Shown here piece by piece: positions 48,780-59,399 of a stretch of DNA of 64,000 bases (position 1 is the first letter of the stretch; the number at the start of each line of letters is the position of its first letter). The translations under genes were made by a program, and so were the position numbers. Origin of the DNA: Sphagnum compactum (lineage: Eukaryota > Bryophyta > Sphagnopsida > Sphagnales); NCBI GenBank assembly GCA_965153455.1, contig OZ234493.1:32416213-32480212 (forward strand). The letters run 5' to 3'. The notes beneath the pieces are model-generated. The model was not told where the DNA came from. It saw nothing but the letters and a program-made list of their open reading frames with translations, and did no database searches.

Positions 48780-50120
48780 CATTTGATTACGAAAACCAAT
48801 AGTATGGCAACTATTCAATGCAATGTTGATGATGAAAGGTAATGAATTCATTGAAGGTAATGTCTTCAAACTTACAAAAAGGATCAACATACAACTAGTA
48901 TAGTTCAACTTCTATTGACTTCACAACATTATTGGACTAACAAATAAAAACATTTCACTTTTGATTGAATTTAATCAATGTGTGCAACATTTTTGACATG
49001 GGAAGGATGCATGGTAGACCTAGAACCAACTCCAAGGTACACAAAAGTTCTCTAGAGCAAGCTCCTTTTTTAGTACATTTGCATGCATATTCACAATAAA
49101 TAATTTGTATTCCCCTAACACACTAACCCTTCAAAGGGCTAAACATCAATATCCAACAAGTTTTAATGTTGTGTAATAACTTTAACCTCATGGTCTCCAA
49201 TATCTTGGCAAGGTAGCGAATTCCATGACATTCTTTGGATTATGTGAAAAACATAATTAAAAACTAAAATATACTTGAACAATGCATGCAACCATGCTTA
49301 GGTTGTTCAAAACCAAAATTGCTAGGGTGGTCTTATGTGCAATACAATGCACACCAATGAGGTAAGGAGCAATGTGCCCTTTCATTTGTTTAATCACCCC
49401 AACACTACAACCTTGAAACATTAAATCATGCCATCACATCAAGGCAAAATCCACTTGGAGCCATGTTTTCATTCATAAGGCCACCCTATTTGGCCATAAC
49501 ATTAAAAAATGACATTTGTAATGGAGTTTGAAGCTGCACCCACCTCAACTTTTTTAAATGTGAGAAAAATTGGAATGCAATTTCAATTTTTCATTAGTTG
49601 AATGTCGACATTGATCCACTATTGACGGTGGTGACCTAGTTGTAGTAACAACAATGAAATTAACTTACAATAACAAACATTATCAATTGCATTGTGCATG
49701 GCCTTTACAATTTGCCAACCATATTTATATCACCAATGCTTCAAGGGGTTGTGCTTAACCTTGAGCAACATAAACAACTTTTTCAATGACTCATGCTTTA
49801 ATGCTAGCATCCCATGCAAAAAAATGTGCAAGATAGGTAGTTGCAAACTAAGTCAAGTTTCTCTTTGCCCCCCTTGATTGAATGCTAAATCATATTGAGG
49901 CTATAATGGGTTCAAGATGTCACCCACAAAATGTTGTCCCATTTTAGCAATGCATAACATCTTTGTTGGAAAGTAATCCCAATCAAGTAATCCCAATCGC
50001 TTCTCCCCCAACTAATAGCTTTTGTCTTTTGACTAACCATGTGCTTATGAAGTGTGTCAAGCTTTGAAACTAACAATTTATGATCTTTTCCCTCAATTTT
50101 ATTGCAAATTGTGCATCACC
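48780..50120 (-). pseudogene. Second hAT-like transposase remnant, same family as 6.6-8.6 kb
   Basis: Minus-strand translation gives, in order from 50,110 down: CNKIEGKDHKLLVSKLDTLHKH (BED-like start), HESLKKLF and LKVKHNPLKHW, IPIFLTFKKVEVGAASNSITNVIF, FQGCSVGVIKQMKGHIAPY, LIGVHCIAHKTTLAILVLNN, LAKILETMRLKLLHNIKT and MLHTLIKFNQ, ending IEVELYQLYVDPFCKFEDI. The blocks line up with those of the plus-strand remnant at 6.6-8.6 kb (for example the block around KHW and the VHC.AH/IHCMTH motif). Many stops and shifts make it inactive. The C-terminal dimerisation domain was not found, so this copy is probably truncated. Confidence 0.7.
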
Positions 50121-51540
50121 CATCCAATTTCTTTTACAAGTCTTCATTTTTATATTTTAGAATTTGGGGAAGGGGTTTCACTTTCTTTTGGAATTGAAGA
50201 ATACATAAGTAAAAACATATAGTCCCTCCCATACATTGCATGTTGAATAAAAATAAAAATTCAATTGTTAATACAATAAGATTTCAAGTTTATTTTCAAA
50301 ATCTAAATTATAATCAATCCAAATTATACATTAATAATAGGCATTAATAACATGAATTGTGTGATGAATTTTGATTATAATCATTTGCTAATTACAATCA
50401 AATTGATCTCGTGTATAGCATCAACATTAATACAAAGTATGCCCTTGCAATGTACAAATTTTATATTTCAAGTTTCTCCATGTTAAGGTATAACCTTGCA
50501 CTAGGTATAATATTGTCCAATTTTTTCATGGTATTTGAATAAAATCTTCTTTTGATATTTCTTTTGCATGCCATGTGTTTTTCATTGATACCGTCTCCTA
50601 TGTAAGGTTGAACACAGGTATAGGCCTATTTTTGTTATCATGTATCCTAACCACTGTGTAGCAATAGACATGTGTCCTAATATATCTATTAATGCATCCA
50701 TATACATATGTTAGTAATGATAGTTTTCATTCTTTCACATGTACAAACAATGAATTTGAAGATGATAATTTAATTTGTTCATATCACACAATCTCTAATT
50801 GTGGAACCAATTCAAGGTTAACACGTTTTATGAACCAAAACACTTGGTCACACATGTACAAACAATGAATTTGAAGATGATAATTTAATTTGTCCATATC
50901 ACACAATCTTTAATTGTGGAACCAATTCAAGGTTAACATGTTTTATGAACCAAAACATTTGGTCGTTTATTTTCATCTTAACATCCTTAAACAACCTTGC
51001 TTCAATCCTATTCTTAAATAGGATTTATTTTTAATCACTATATTGTTTGATCTACACCATTGTTGGAACATTAATCTTGATTAGTTAGCAACTTTGAAAC
51101 TTCTTTTGAAACTTTTTCGTGCTAAGAACTCTTAAGACTCAAACAAAGAATAATCATAAATCAAGTTTTGATATGTGTGTTGAATATTACAACAATCAAA
51201 CATGTTTATTTCCAAGTTTGAGCAATTGACATCTAATGTTTCCAAAGATGAAATAACGCTCATGAATAAATCACAAGGTTCAAATTTTTTTAATTGTTCC
51301 AAAATCTTGTCACAATAATAATCTTGTTTTTTAAATTTTACTAGTTTTTTTCAATCATGTAAAGACATATTTATAAATGATTATAATAGATTCTACAATT
51401 GTAATGATCTAAAATGTGATATTTATAAAATATTTGAACTTTTTTGACTCATTAGTTTTGATGGGATTAAAATATTTTTAAAAAATTGCAGTATGGACTA
51501 TGTGCTTTTATTATACCTTAAAAGATTTACAACTCAGAAA
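50121..51540. other. AT-rich spacer with one duplication
   Basis: No gene seen. Holds the 115 bp tandem duplication at 50,736-50,965. Confidence 0.5.
50736..50965. repeat. 115 bp tandem duplication
   Basis: Two copies, 50,736-50,850 and 50,851-50,965, begin CACATGTACAAACAATGAAT and differ at only a few bases (for example ACACG versus ACATG). High identity points to a recent event. Confidence 0.92.
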
Positions 51541-52814
51541 CAGGGGTGCTCTCAAAAATATGTTTTCAATTTATATACATGAGAGTTGAACTTTGGGCAA
51601 ACCATATGGGATAGAACTCAGGTGTTATCAGGAATGTCTTTGGGGAACAACTTGGGAACTTATGGAATCCTTTGGGAACCTGGTGGGAACATGAAGCCAA
51701 ATTCAGCTGCATTTGCAATTGGGTGCTTGTAAAGTGACGTAGAGATGCAGCACACACACTAAGGATAGAAATGAGCACATTGTGAAGCTGGAGTGGATTT
51801 TGGTTGCAGAACTAGTATGTAGTATGGCTGAGCATCACAACAACATAAGTGTGTACCCACAGATTTTAGTGAAAAGACTTGGGATCGGTCATTTTGAGAA
51901 CCAGAAAGTATGTGTGGACATGTTCAGCAACAGACAAGGCAACACTAAGTGAATGCACTGAGCTTGTGTCAACAACCTTCCTTCCGAATCTCAAACACTG
52001 GGTTATGGTCTTCTTCAAGGCACTTGTCACTCTTTTCTTTCAAAAAGAAGCAAAGATTGGAGCAAAGTTTTGATCCATGGGTGGAAGCTTCAGAGGATTA
52101 TAATATCTGAATGCACACACAAACTTTAAGAAAATTGAAGCCAGCATGAGATCATATGCATTTCAGGGGACAAAAAACTCAAACATATTTATGTATCAGA
52201 GATGCACGATATTATGCTTTACTCTTATTGTCAGGTGTAATATTTTGAGACAAACCAAACTCAAAGCAAACTTCCATGTGAATTCAAAAAAGGAATAAAA
52301 GAATGCCTGAAATCAATGAGCTCAATATTTTTTTTCCACAAGTCTCAGAAATTACTTCAATAAAGCCTGCAAAGAACTCAAATAAACAGCCATCACAATA
52401 AAAGACAAAACTATGCAAAATCCTTCTGAGCTGATGGGTTTGTCAAGCAAAGTTCTGAAAAAAAAACCCCATGTCTGAGTCTTGAACAGTTTCTATGCAA
52501 TGGGCGATCCAACAACAGCTATGTTCACATTCTTCTTATGCCGATAGCCTGAAAGCAGCAGCTTCACAGAAAAGGATCACATTCGCATTGCAATTTGAGG
52601 GATGAAACAATTTGGCAACAAAATAACAAGCAGCAAATTCAAATGTGTTTCCTCTGGGCAAAAATGGTCTCTATTTGCAGCAAAACACAACTCAAGGAGG
52701 AACAACAGTATTTTTACAGGGGAGAGACTCTTATAGATGGTGGCAGATTTTGGTAGTGGTTACCTCAAGAAGCAACAAAGATGGTCAATGAAGGAACCAA
52801 AGATTGTTTGAATC
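51541..52814. other. 3' flank of the MAKR-like gene
   Basis: Mixed-composition DNA with no recognised coding motif. May include the distal 3' UTR of the minus-strand gene. Small open frames (51,566-51,778; 51,879-52,073) are not supported. Confidence 0.45.
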
Positions 52815-53310
52815 TGGGAATTGTGGAACAGAAACTGGCCTGCTGAAGAAATCAAGATGAAGCAAGGAAGATTGTGGCAATCTGTGAGTTGTGAAACAGA
52901 AACTGGCCTGCTGAAAGGAGCCAAGATAGTTAAAGGAAAGCTTGTTGCAATCTGTGAGTTGTGGAATAGAAACTGGCCTGCTGAAGAAACCAAGATGGTT
53001 GGAGGAAGTTTGTTGCAATCTGTGAGTTGGAACTGAAACTGGCCTGCTGAAAAAACCAGGATCTTGAAGGAAGATTGAACATTGCAATCTGCGAGTCGTG
53101 GAACAGAAACTGGCCTGCTGAAGAAAACCAAGATGGTTGAAGGACTTCAGATTGTTGCAACCTGTGAGTTGTGGAACAGAAACCCTTTCTGGCATCGGCC
53201 TGCTGAAGAAAACCAAGATTGCCACACTCTCCAGATGGTTGAAGGACTTCAGAGATTGTTGCAATGGGTGGGTTGTGGAACAGAAACTGGCCTGCGGAAG
53301 AAATCAAGGG
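52815..53310. repeat. Minisatellite, ~68-71 bp units, at the stop codon of the MAKR-like gene
   Basis: Seven units are marked by GAAACTGGCCTGCTGAA at 52,831, 52,899, 52,969, 53,035, 53,106, 53,180 (with a small insertion) and 53,283. Spacings are 68, 70, 66, 71, 74 and 103 bp. Other unit words are AAGATGGTTGAAGGA, GTTGCAATCTGTGAGTTGTG and GAACAG. The last unit overlaps the stop codon at 53,304-53,306. On the transcribed (minus) strand each unit contains CTTCAGCAGGCC, which resembles a splice acceptor. Open frames through the array are artefacts. Confidence 0.92.
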
Positions 53311-55184
53311 GCCAACAAATTGTTTCTTAGAACTAAGGAACTTCGAGTTGTAGTTGCATGAGCAGAAGAAGAAGCATGGGACTGTTTACAGTGCGCTATT
53401 GCGCCTTGCAGAGAGCTTTGTAGGTCCGATATCGTGCTGTGACTGATTTGCCGTAGAAGACCACAGTTATTACTACTGTCACTCGCATTGGATCTTCTAG
53501 GAGCCACCCATCCAATAGCAGCCATTCTTGTTGTTGACGTTTGCGACATCGAGGGAAAGATCAGACTCCCGGACAAGGATTTCCGCCTCGGCGCCACCGC
53601 CGATTTCTTCTCTGCTGCTGGCTTCACGAAAGATAATCTGCCTGATTTTCTTGAAGAAGAAATAGCGCCGGGAGCCTCCAGCGACGACGACGACGTACGA
53701 GGAGGAGCATTGTCCATCGTCTTCACAGACAGTGGCTTCAGCATCTTGATGTACTTCGTCCAACGATCTCTGGACTTCGAGAATCTCTCTTCTCGGCCAT
53801 CTCCTGCAGCTCTGCACAATTCCTTTTCCGCTGTTTCAGAAGAGTCAGCCATGGATTTTGAATGACGAAACTCTGGAGCTTCTTCGACGTTGCAGGCTTC
53901 TCTTCTTTCTTCCTCATCAGCGCTACTGCCTGGTTTGTGTTCTGCTGCTGTGGCAAAGGGGACAAAACCTGCCTGGCCGCTCTCTCTGCTCCAAGCTTGT
54001 TGCTCTCTGTTTCTTTGTCTTCTCGGTGATAGCGGGAGTGGTGCATTGAAATGTTGAGGAGATGGCGGACATGCAGAAGAAGAGTAGGATTCTGAAAACC
54101 GATTGCGCTGCTGCTGCGTCGTCGTCGTCTGTTGTGCATGTGGTGGTTTTTCCGGATGACTTGGTTTCTTCCCATCTTGTTTGACTCCAAACAAGACTTT
54201 CCACTTGAACGGAGGTCTGATCCATGAAGGGACAGTAGACTTCTCCGGCTGCTTGCTGTGAGTGCTGAAAACTTCTCGATCGTGCAGAAATGGCGGTTGC
54301 TCCTTGAAGAAGGAGCTTTTCAGCGCCGGGGACTTGCTGCTGTCGCTGCTTGTTGTCGTCGAGGTGGTATCCAACTCGTTGCTGGTCCCAAAGCACGCAT
54401 CCTGTGAACTGCCACTCGAGTCCCGCGAGCTGTTATCGGCGGCAGATTCCCACATGCTGCTGCTGCTGCCGCTGTTTTGTGATCGAAAACTTGAGCTCCG
54501 GTAGTCGGCAGCAGCAGCGGCGGCGGCTTCAACAACGGGAGCAACTTCTGTTGTGGAGTTGAGTCCGAACTTTGAGTTGTACCCTGGCTGGAACAAACGA
54601 GAAAAACCGCCGGCGGGACTTCTGTTGCTGCTCGGTGGTTCAGGAACCATCATCATCCCTTGAATAACAGCAGCAGCAGAAGAAGAAGAAGGGACGATCT
54701 CCTCCTCATCATCGTCATCATCATCAGCTTCTTTCTCTTGTTGGTTCTCGAACGACAGTTTCTCAACCATCTGCAGACGAGGCCGGAGATGGAGTGGGAG
54801 CAGCTGTCCTTTGTAAAAGAGCTCATCCGCAGGTGAAATGCCATCTTCATCGCCACCTTCTGCTGCTGCTTCAGGAGCAGCTCCCATGTCGAACTCGAAT
54901 TCACGAGAGCTTGACGAATGCCTGCAGCTGTTGTTGATCAATGACTCCCAGTGCAACGCCAAAGTGACATCCATGCCTAAACATAACTGCTCCCTTTGTA
55001 CGTGCTGCTGCTGCTGCTGCTGCTGCTGTTGCAACCTTCTTCTACAGCCTCTCTGCGATGATCTCATGACTACGTCGTACTCATTCCCATCCCAGTCATC
55101 TATGGCCATCATTTCTTCTGCAGATGCTGCTGCTAAAGGCTGCTGCAGATCAACTCTACTTTGCCCTTCTAGATGATGCACCAT
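53304..55184 (-). CDS. MAKR / BKI1-like membrane-associated kinase regulator
   Basis: A single-exon minus-strand frame of 626 residues, longer than the ~340 of Arabidopsis BKI1. Family features: FEFDM at 96-100; SPADELFYKGQLLPLHL at 117-133; a basic segment RWTKYIKMLKPLSVK at 474-488, like the KYLKxxKP membrane-binding motif; Lys/Arg/Ser clusters at about 512-540 that can act as a phosphorylation switch; and SDLQSSLQGAIAHCK at 586-600, the conserved C-terminal receptor-kinase docking motif. The rest is low complexity, with polyQ at 52-60, an Asp run and Ser tracts. Known relatives sit on the plasma membrane and inhibit receptor kinases such as BRI1 until phosphorylated. The partner here is unknown. 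The stop lies in the edge of a minisatellite. The start is the first ATG of the frame; an upstream exon cannot be excluded. Confidence 0.8.
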   Translation of the reverse strand: MVHHLEGQSRVDLQQPLAAASAEEMMAIDDWDGNEYDVVMRSSQRGCRRRLQQQQQQQQQHVQREQLCLGMDVTLALHWESLINNSCRHSSSSREFEFDMGAAPEAAAEGGDEDGISPADELFYKGQLLPLHLRPRLQMVEKLSFENQQEKEADDDDDDEEEIVPSSSSAAAVIQGMMMVPEPPSSNRSPAGGFSRLFQPGYNSKFGLNSTTEVAPVVEAAAAAAADYRSSSFRSQNSGSSSSMWESAADNSSRDSSGSSQDACFGTSNELDTTSTTTSSDSSKSPALKSSFFKEQPPFLHDREVFSTHSKQPEKSTVPSWIRPPFKWKVLFGVKQDGKKPSHPEKPPHAQQTTTTQQQRNRFSESYSSSACPPSPQHFNAPLPLSPRRQRNREQQAWSRESGQAGFVPFATAAEHKPGSSADEEERREACNVEEAPEFRHSKSMADSSETAEKELCRAAGDGREERFSKSRDRWTKYIKMLKPLSVKTMDNAPPRTSSSSLEAPGAISSSRKSGRLSFVKPAAEKKSAVAPRRKSLSGSLIFPSMSQTSTTRMAAIGWVAPRRSNASDSSNNCGLLRQISHSTISDLQSSLQGAIAHCKQSHASSSAHATTTRSSLVLRNNLLAP

Positions 55185-55633
55185 TCCCTCCTCTGTATTC
55201 CACCATTGCCCTCTTCATCGCATGATGATCCACAGACCTTATCTATCGCTCGCTCCTCCGCGAACTGTCAAATTTACGATAGATTCTGCACCAGGCCAGA
55301 AAATGGAGGACCGAGACAAAGTGGACAACGAGACTAGGGGCATTGAAGGCAGGAGCTAGAGAGAAGAAAAAAAAACAGGAGATCAAAAGCAAAACACATC
55401 TGACTGCAGCTTCAGTGCAGCAGCAGGCCTTGGAGCAAGAGACGACAGGCCCAAAAAAAAGAAAGAAAGTAGTTTCTCCTTTCAAAGCAACAAGAGGAGG
55501 AAGAAGAAGAAACTCACGTCATGATACTTACTCCATCGAAGGACATCGCGGCATCAAAAGAAGAACATGATCTCATCAGAATTCCTGCAACAACAGACAA
55601 AGCAGCAATGGAACTCTCTTTCTTGCTTTCTTT

Positions 55634-55664
<31 letters not shown>

Positions 55665-55870
55665 TTTCTTTCTTCGTCGAGACCGCGTCTTGAGAGCAAT
55701 TCGGGTACAAACAATCGCAGCCGACGAAAAATCTGTGGCGAGAAAAGACGAGAAACTCGGGGGAGATGCGCTCGGGACGCAAAACCAAGCAAAGCGGAAA
55801 AAAGGACAAGGTACGTAACTGGGCGAGCAACAGGGACGGCGCTGGGTTTACATACAACCGGACATAACCG
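55185..55870 (-). promoter_or_regulatory. Promoter and 5' leader region of the MAKR-like gene
   Basis: On the minus strand this is A/G-rich, with GAAA repeats (CTTT on plus, about 55,617-55,672). Open frames here on both strands are composition artefacts. No clear TATA box was placed. Confidence 0.4.
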
Positions 55871-55874
55871 ACCG

Positions 55875-56405
55875 GAATGAGAATTGAGATGCCCTCTTCT
55901 TTTCATCCATGAACAGAACAGCTTTTACATTTTCATCCAATAGCCGAAGGGTCGCCCAATCATCATTGGGCCAAATGAGAGCCCAGGGTGGTACCTCTTA
56001 ACGTGCTAAGTCCTAACCTTAGGTAGGTGTCGCCAATAACATTTTCATCCAAGAAGTAAAAGGTTATGGCACCTTTGGGCCAATGGTAGCTGAGGGTGGT
56101 ACCTTCGTGTGCTAACAAGGTAGGTTGCTAATGAAACTAAGGTAGAAGGTTATGGCTTTTAACTCATGACTTGATAGCCAATCACAGCATCGAGTTTCTC
56201 ATTAGGGATGCTTATGGACTAGGTAACAAACAAACAGATGAGAGGGTTTTGTATATTGGACATAACACACCGTAATGAGATGCCGTCGTCTTTTCATCCA
56301 TCCATGAAGAGAACGACTATGACATTTTCATTCACCAAGCAAAAGGTTACATAATCATTCGCATCAATGAGAGCCAAGGGTGGTGGTATTGTGTGCTTAA
56401 CTAAC
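55875..56405 (+). repeat. Dispersed repeat family, copies 2-4 in a loose tandem
   Basis: Three related blocks lie head to tail. The shared words are TCTTTTCATCCATGAA, CATTTTCATCCAAGAAG, AATGAGAGCC and AGGGTGGTACC. Copies start at about 55,880, 56,040 and 56,270. The first and third keep the full head (GAGATGCC.TC.TCTTTTC). A further word, AGGTAGGTTGCTAATGAAAC, follows the second and third copies. They match, in inverse orientation, the copies at 62.34-62.46 kb and 45.36-45.48 kb. Confidence 0.75.
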
Positions 56406-57904
56406 TAGGTAGGTTGCTAATGAAACTAAGGTCCAAAGTTTATGACCTCTAATTGGTGACCTAATTGTCAATTGTTGAGATATTGTTGTTAGGGTCAAAG
56501 TGTAAAACTTACTCAACTAAAAAGGAAATGGGGAACAATTTTAGTTGATGAGGAGGAAGGGGCAATTTAGTGTTTTACAAAACAAATTCTAAATGCTCTT
56601 TTATTTAAAGCACTCAAAAGAAATTTCCTCATGTATTGGGAGGGCACTTTGGGCACTAAGTTTATATCTAGAAATATCGAATCTTACGCATGCAAGTAGG
56701 TATAAGATCCCTCGCATTCTTAAGAAAGTAAGTGTAAGAACTAAACCCTTCTTCGCCTTCTTCTAGAATCTGAACTATATGTGATCATCACATATGTTTA
56801 GCTTTACAACTATATCCCTATTATTTTATAGAGGGATTTTACACTTATAAATCAAGCATAAGATTAAGGCTCTTAAAGAGTAGGTGTAAGAACCCTTCTT
56901 CCTGAATCCTACACCTATATGCTCTACATATGGTTAGGCTCAAGATTGTGTTTGCCATTCACCACTCTAAGATGGGTAAAGCCATAGGGTGTAGGACATT
57001 CCCAAAATTGTGGGGCCGGGACTGGACTACCACCTTGTCCTAGGCCTTTTATTGGAGAATGGCCCTACCCTAGGGCTTTTACCTTACACTTAGACTCACC
57101 AAACTTTATATTGGGTGCAATGAATTTTTTTTCTGGTGAAAATTTGCCATTTTTCAATAAAGAGATTGGGTTTTTTGAAGGGTATCAAACGGGTATCACA
57201 AGATAATTTTTATTTTTATTTTTTAAAAAAGTGAAATTGTCACTGTGACTAGCATTTCGCTTTTCAAAATGCACATTCCCCCCCCCCCTCCCCCAAAACC
57301 CGCACCCTTTGTGCATGAAAAATTCCTCTGGATAACGTGCAGTCCATATACGCTAGAAAATGTGTCTGCAGGTGGTGCTTTCCATCTTATTTTAATAGCT
57401 AAGTGCCAAATGACTACGAGCAAAGGTTCATAGGAGAAATCAAAATTCAACTACCATGGCGAATAGGAGATCAATCATCCGAAGTGAGGATGAAAGGTGA
57501 TCACGAATAGCACACCATAGAAGTGGAGATGGGATTCTAGAAGGGCCCAATATGGGTCATCTCAAGGGATGAAAAATCACATGCAGCCAACCCCACCACT
57601 TGCATTTCTTTGGTAGCAGCATCATCCCAACTCCTTGCCAAGTAAACAAGAAGGGTTTCTTTTTCCTTTCTTTGCATTTAATTTGCCTTAGGTTTAGGGT
57701 TTCATAACCCTTAGGCAAATTAAAACGCAAAGAAATTGTAGAATTTTTGTAGCGTATGTGGAGGGTTGTGACACACTTGTTGAAATATATGCCTCAATAG
57801 AGGATAGTACCTTAAACATCATGAGGAACCTTATGCAAAAGGGACCTCCTCTCCTTCTAAAATGAATCATAATTGTTTACCATATCTTTATGCCAAGTAA
57901 GGAC
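56406..57904. other. Spacer with diverged direct repeats
   Basis: Two diverged ~170 bp blocks near 56,690-56,860 and 56,850-56,960 share AGGTGTAAGAAC..CCCTTCTTC and ATATG..TTAGGCT-like words. A C-run lies at 57,279-57,296. No gene was recognised. Confidence 0.45.
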
Positions 57905-58259
57905 CATTGTTGGGTAGTTCTCACTGGGTGACTTGGTTCCCAGACCGGTGTTCACATTGAGAATCAACTATTTTCATTTTGGGTGAAAATCAAGCTGAAA
58001 ATCGGTTTTAAGGTTTTCACCAATGTGAAAACCAACTAGGAGAATCGAAATCGGAACTGAAATCTTTTTATAAAAAAAGAGAGAATTGGGAGGAAAAATG
58101 GGTAGGTTGGAATTAGCTTTAGGGTTAGAAGTTTTAAGGTTTAGGGTGTCGGCTCCACCAAGGGAGACCACAAAAGAGGGGGATATACAACCCAGGAGCC
58201 TTGTTAACTTGTGTTTTTTTTTTCCTTTTGATTTGCATTTGCTCCTCACCTTGTTTTTG

Positions 58260-58670
58260 CTACTGTTTGCTCCTTGCCTTGTGTTGTTCATTGCCTTGTG
58301 TTCTTGCTACTTGCTATGGTTTGTTGCCTTGTGTTGCTCCTACTTGTTGTGGTCCGTCACCTTGCATTATTATTGTTCGTTGTGGTCCATTGCCTTGTGT
58401 TACTACTACTTATTGTGGTTCGTCGTTTTGCACTATTACTTCTTGTTATGGTTTGTTGTCTTGTGCTGATGTTACTTGTTATGGTTCGTCATTTTGCATT
58501 GTTGCTACTTGCTATGATCCATGGCCTTGCGCTACTGTTGTTTGTTGTGGTTCATTTTCCTCGCCTTTCATCGTTATTACTTGTTATGGTGCATTATTCT
58601 CACCTTGCACAGTTGTTGCTCGTTGTGGTTTGTCATTCTTCACCTTGCATTGTTGTTTTGTCATTCCACA
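58260..58670. repeat. 33 bp tandem array inside the hAT element
   Basis: A unit near TGGTTCGTCACCTTGTGTT...ACTTGT recurs at about 33 bp steps (58,316, 58,349, 58,382, 58,415, 58,448, 58,481, 58,514, 58,547). About 12 diverged copies are visible. Because 33 is a multiple of three, all plus frames stay open and give 11-residue repeats, which explains the open frames at 58,086-58,765. Confidence 0.88.
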
Positions 58671-59399
58671 CCATTTCTAAGTACTCACTTCACCTTCCTT
58701 TGTGTTGTTTTTGCTTATTGTGGTTTGTCATCACCTACTTTACATTGCTGATATTTGCTTGTTGAGGTGATATATTTGCCCCGTCTTGCCATGTGCAAAT
58801 TCTAAAGCTTGGAGTGTGAGGTGTCATCTTAGGAAAATAATGTAGGTTTTTTTACTCAAAAGTTTTGTTGTTTTGTTTTGTTTTTTGCATTTTTTTCTTT
58901 GTTGATGTTTTTGGTTTTGTTTAACTTAATTATTTTGTTTCAACTTTTTATTTTTTGTTTTTAATTGTTTGGTTGCAAGATTTTTTTTTCTTAAACTCAA
59001 CTTTGACATTCTAACTTGCATTCTAATTTTACCTTGCATTTCATTTTTGTAAATGCCCTTTGTAAATGCTCTTGTAAATTGTAAATGCATTTGTAAATTT
59101 GTTTATTGGTAGCCTAAAGGTTTGCATATTATTGTTTAGTGTTTTTTGCCACTCGTTTAGCAAAATTTCATCTTGCAATTAATAATGGAATAATCATCCC
59201 AAAAGGAAAACATAATGAATAATAATGATGAAATATATTTAAATGATGTCATAATGGAAGAAGAGAAAATGGAAAAAAAGTTTGAAATTTAACCAAGTTT
59301 GCAAACAGAAAAAAATATTAATGCAAATGAAGGGAAAAATAATTCAGGAAAACTTTCAAAATTTGCATCTTCAAAGAAGAAAGTGAAAACATGATAATA

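Noticed and set aside
52785-53307. Minus-strand frames of 123-159 codons after the MAKR-like stop
   Set aside because: All are translations of the minisatellite.
58086-58765. Overlapping open frames with Leu/Cys/Val repeats, at first sight membrane proteins
   Set aside because: They are products of a 33 bp tandem array inside a hAT element; three frames are open at once.
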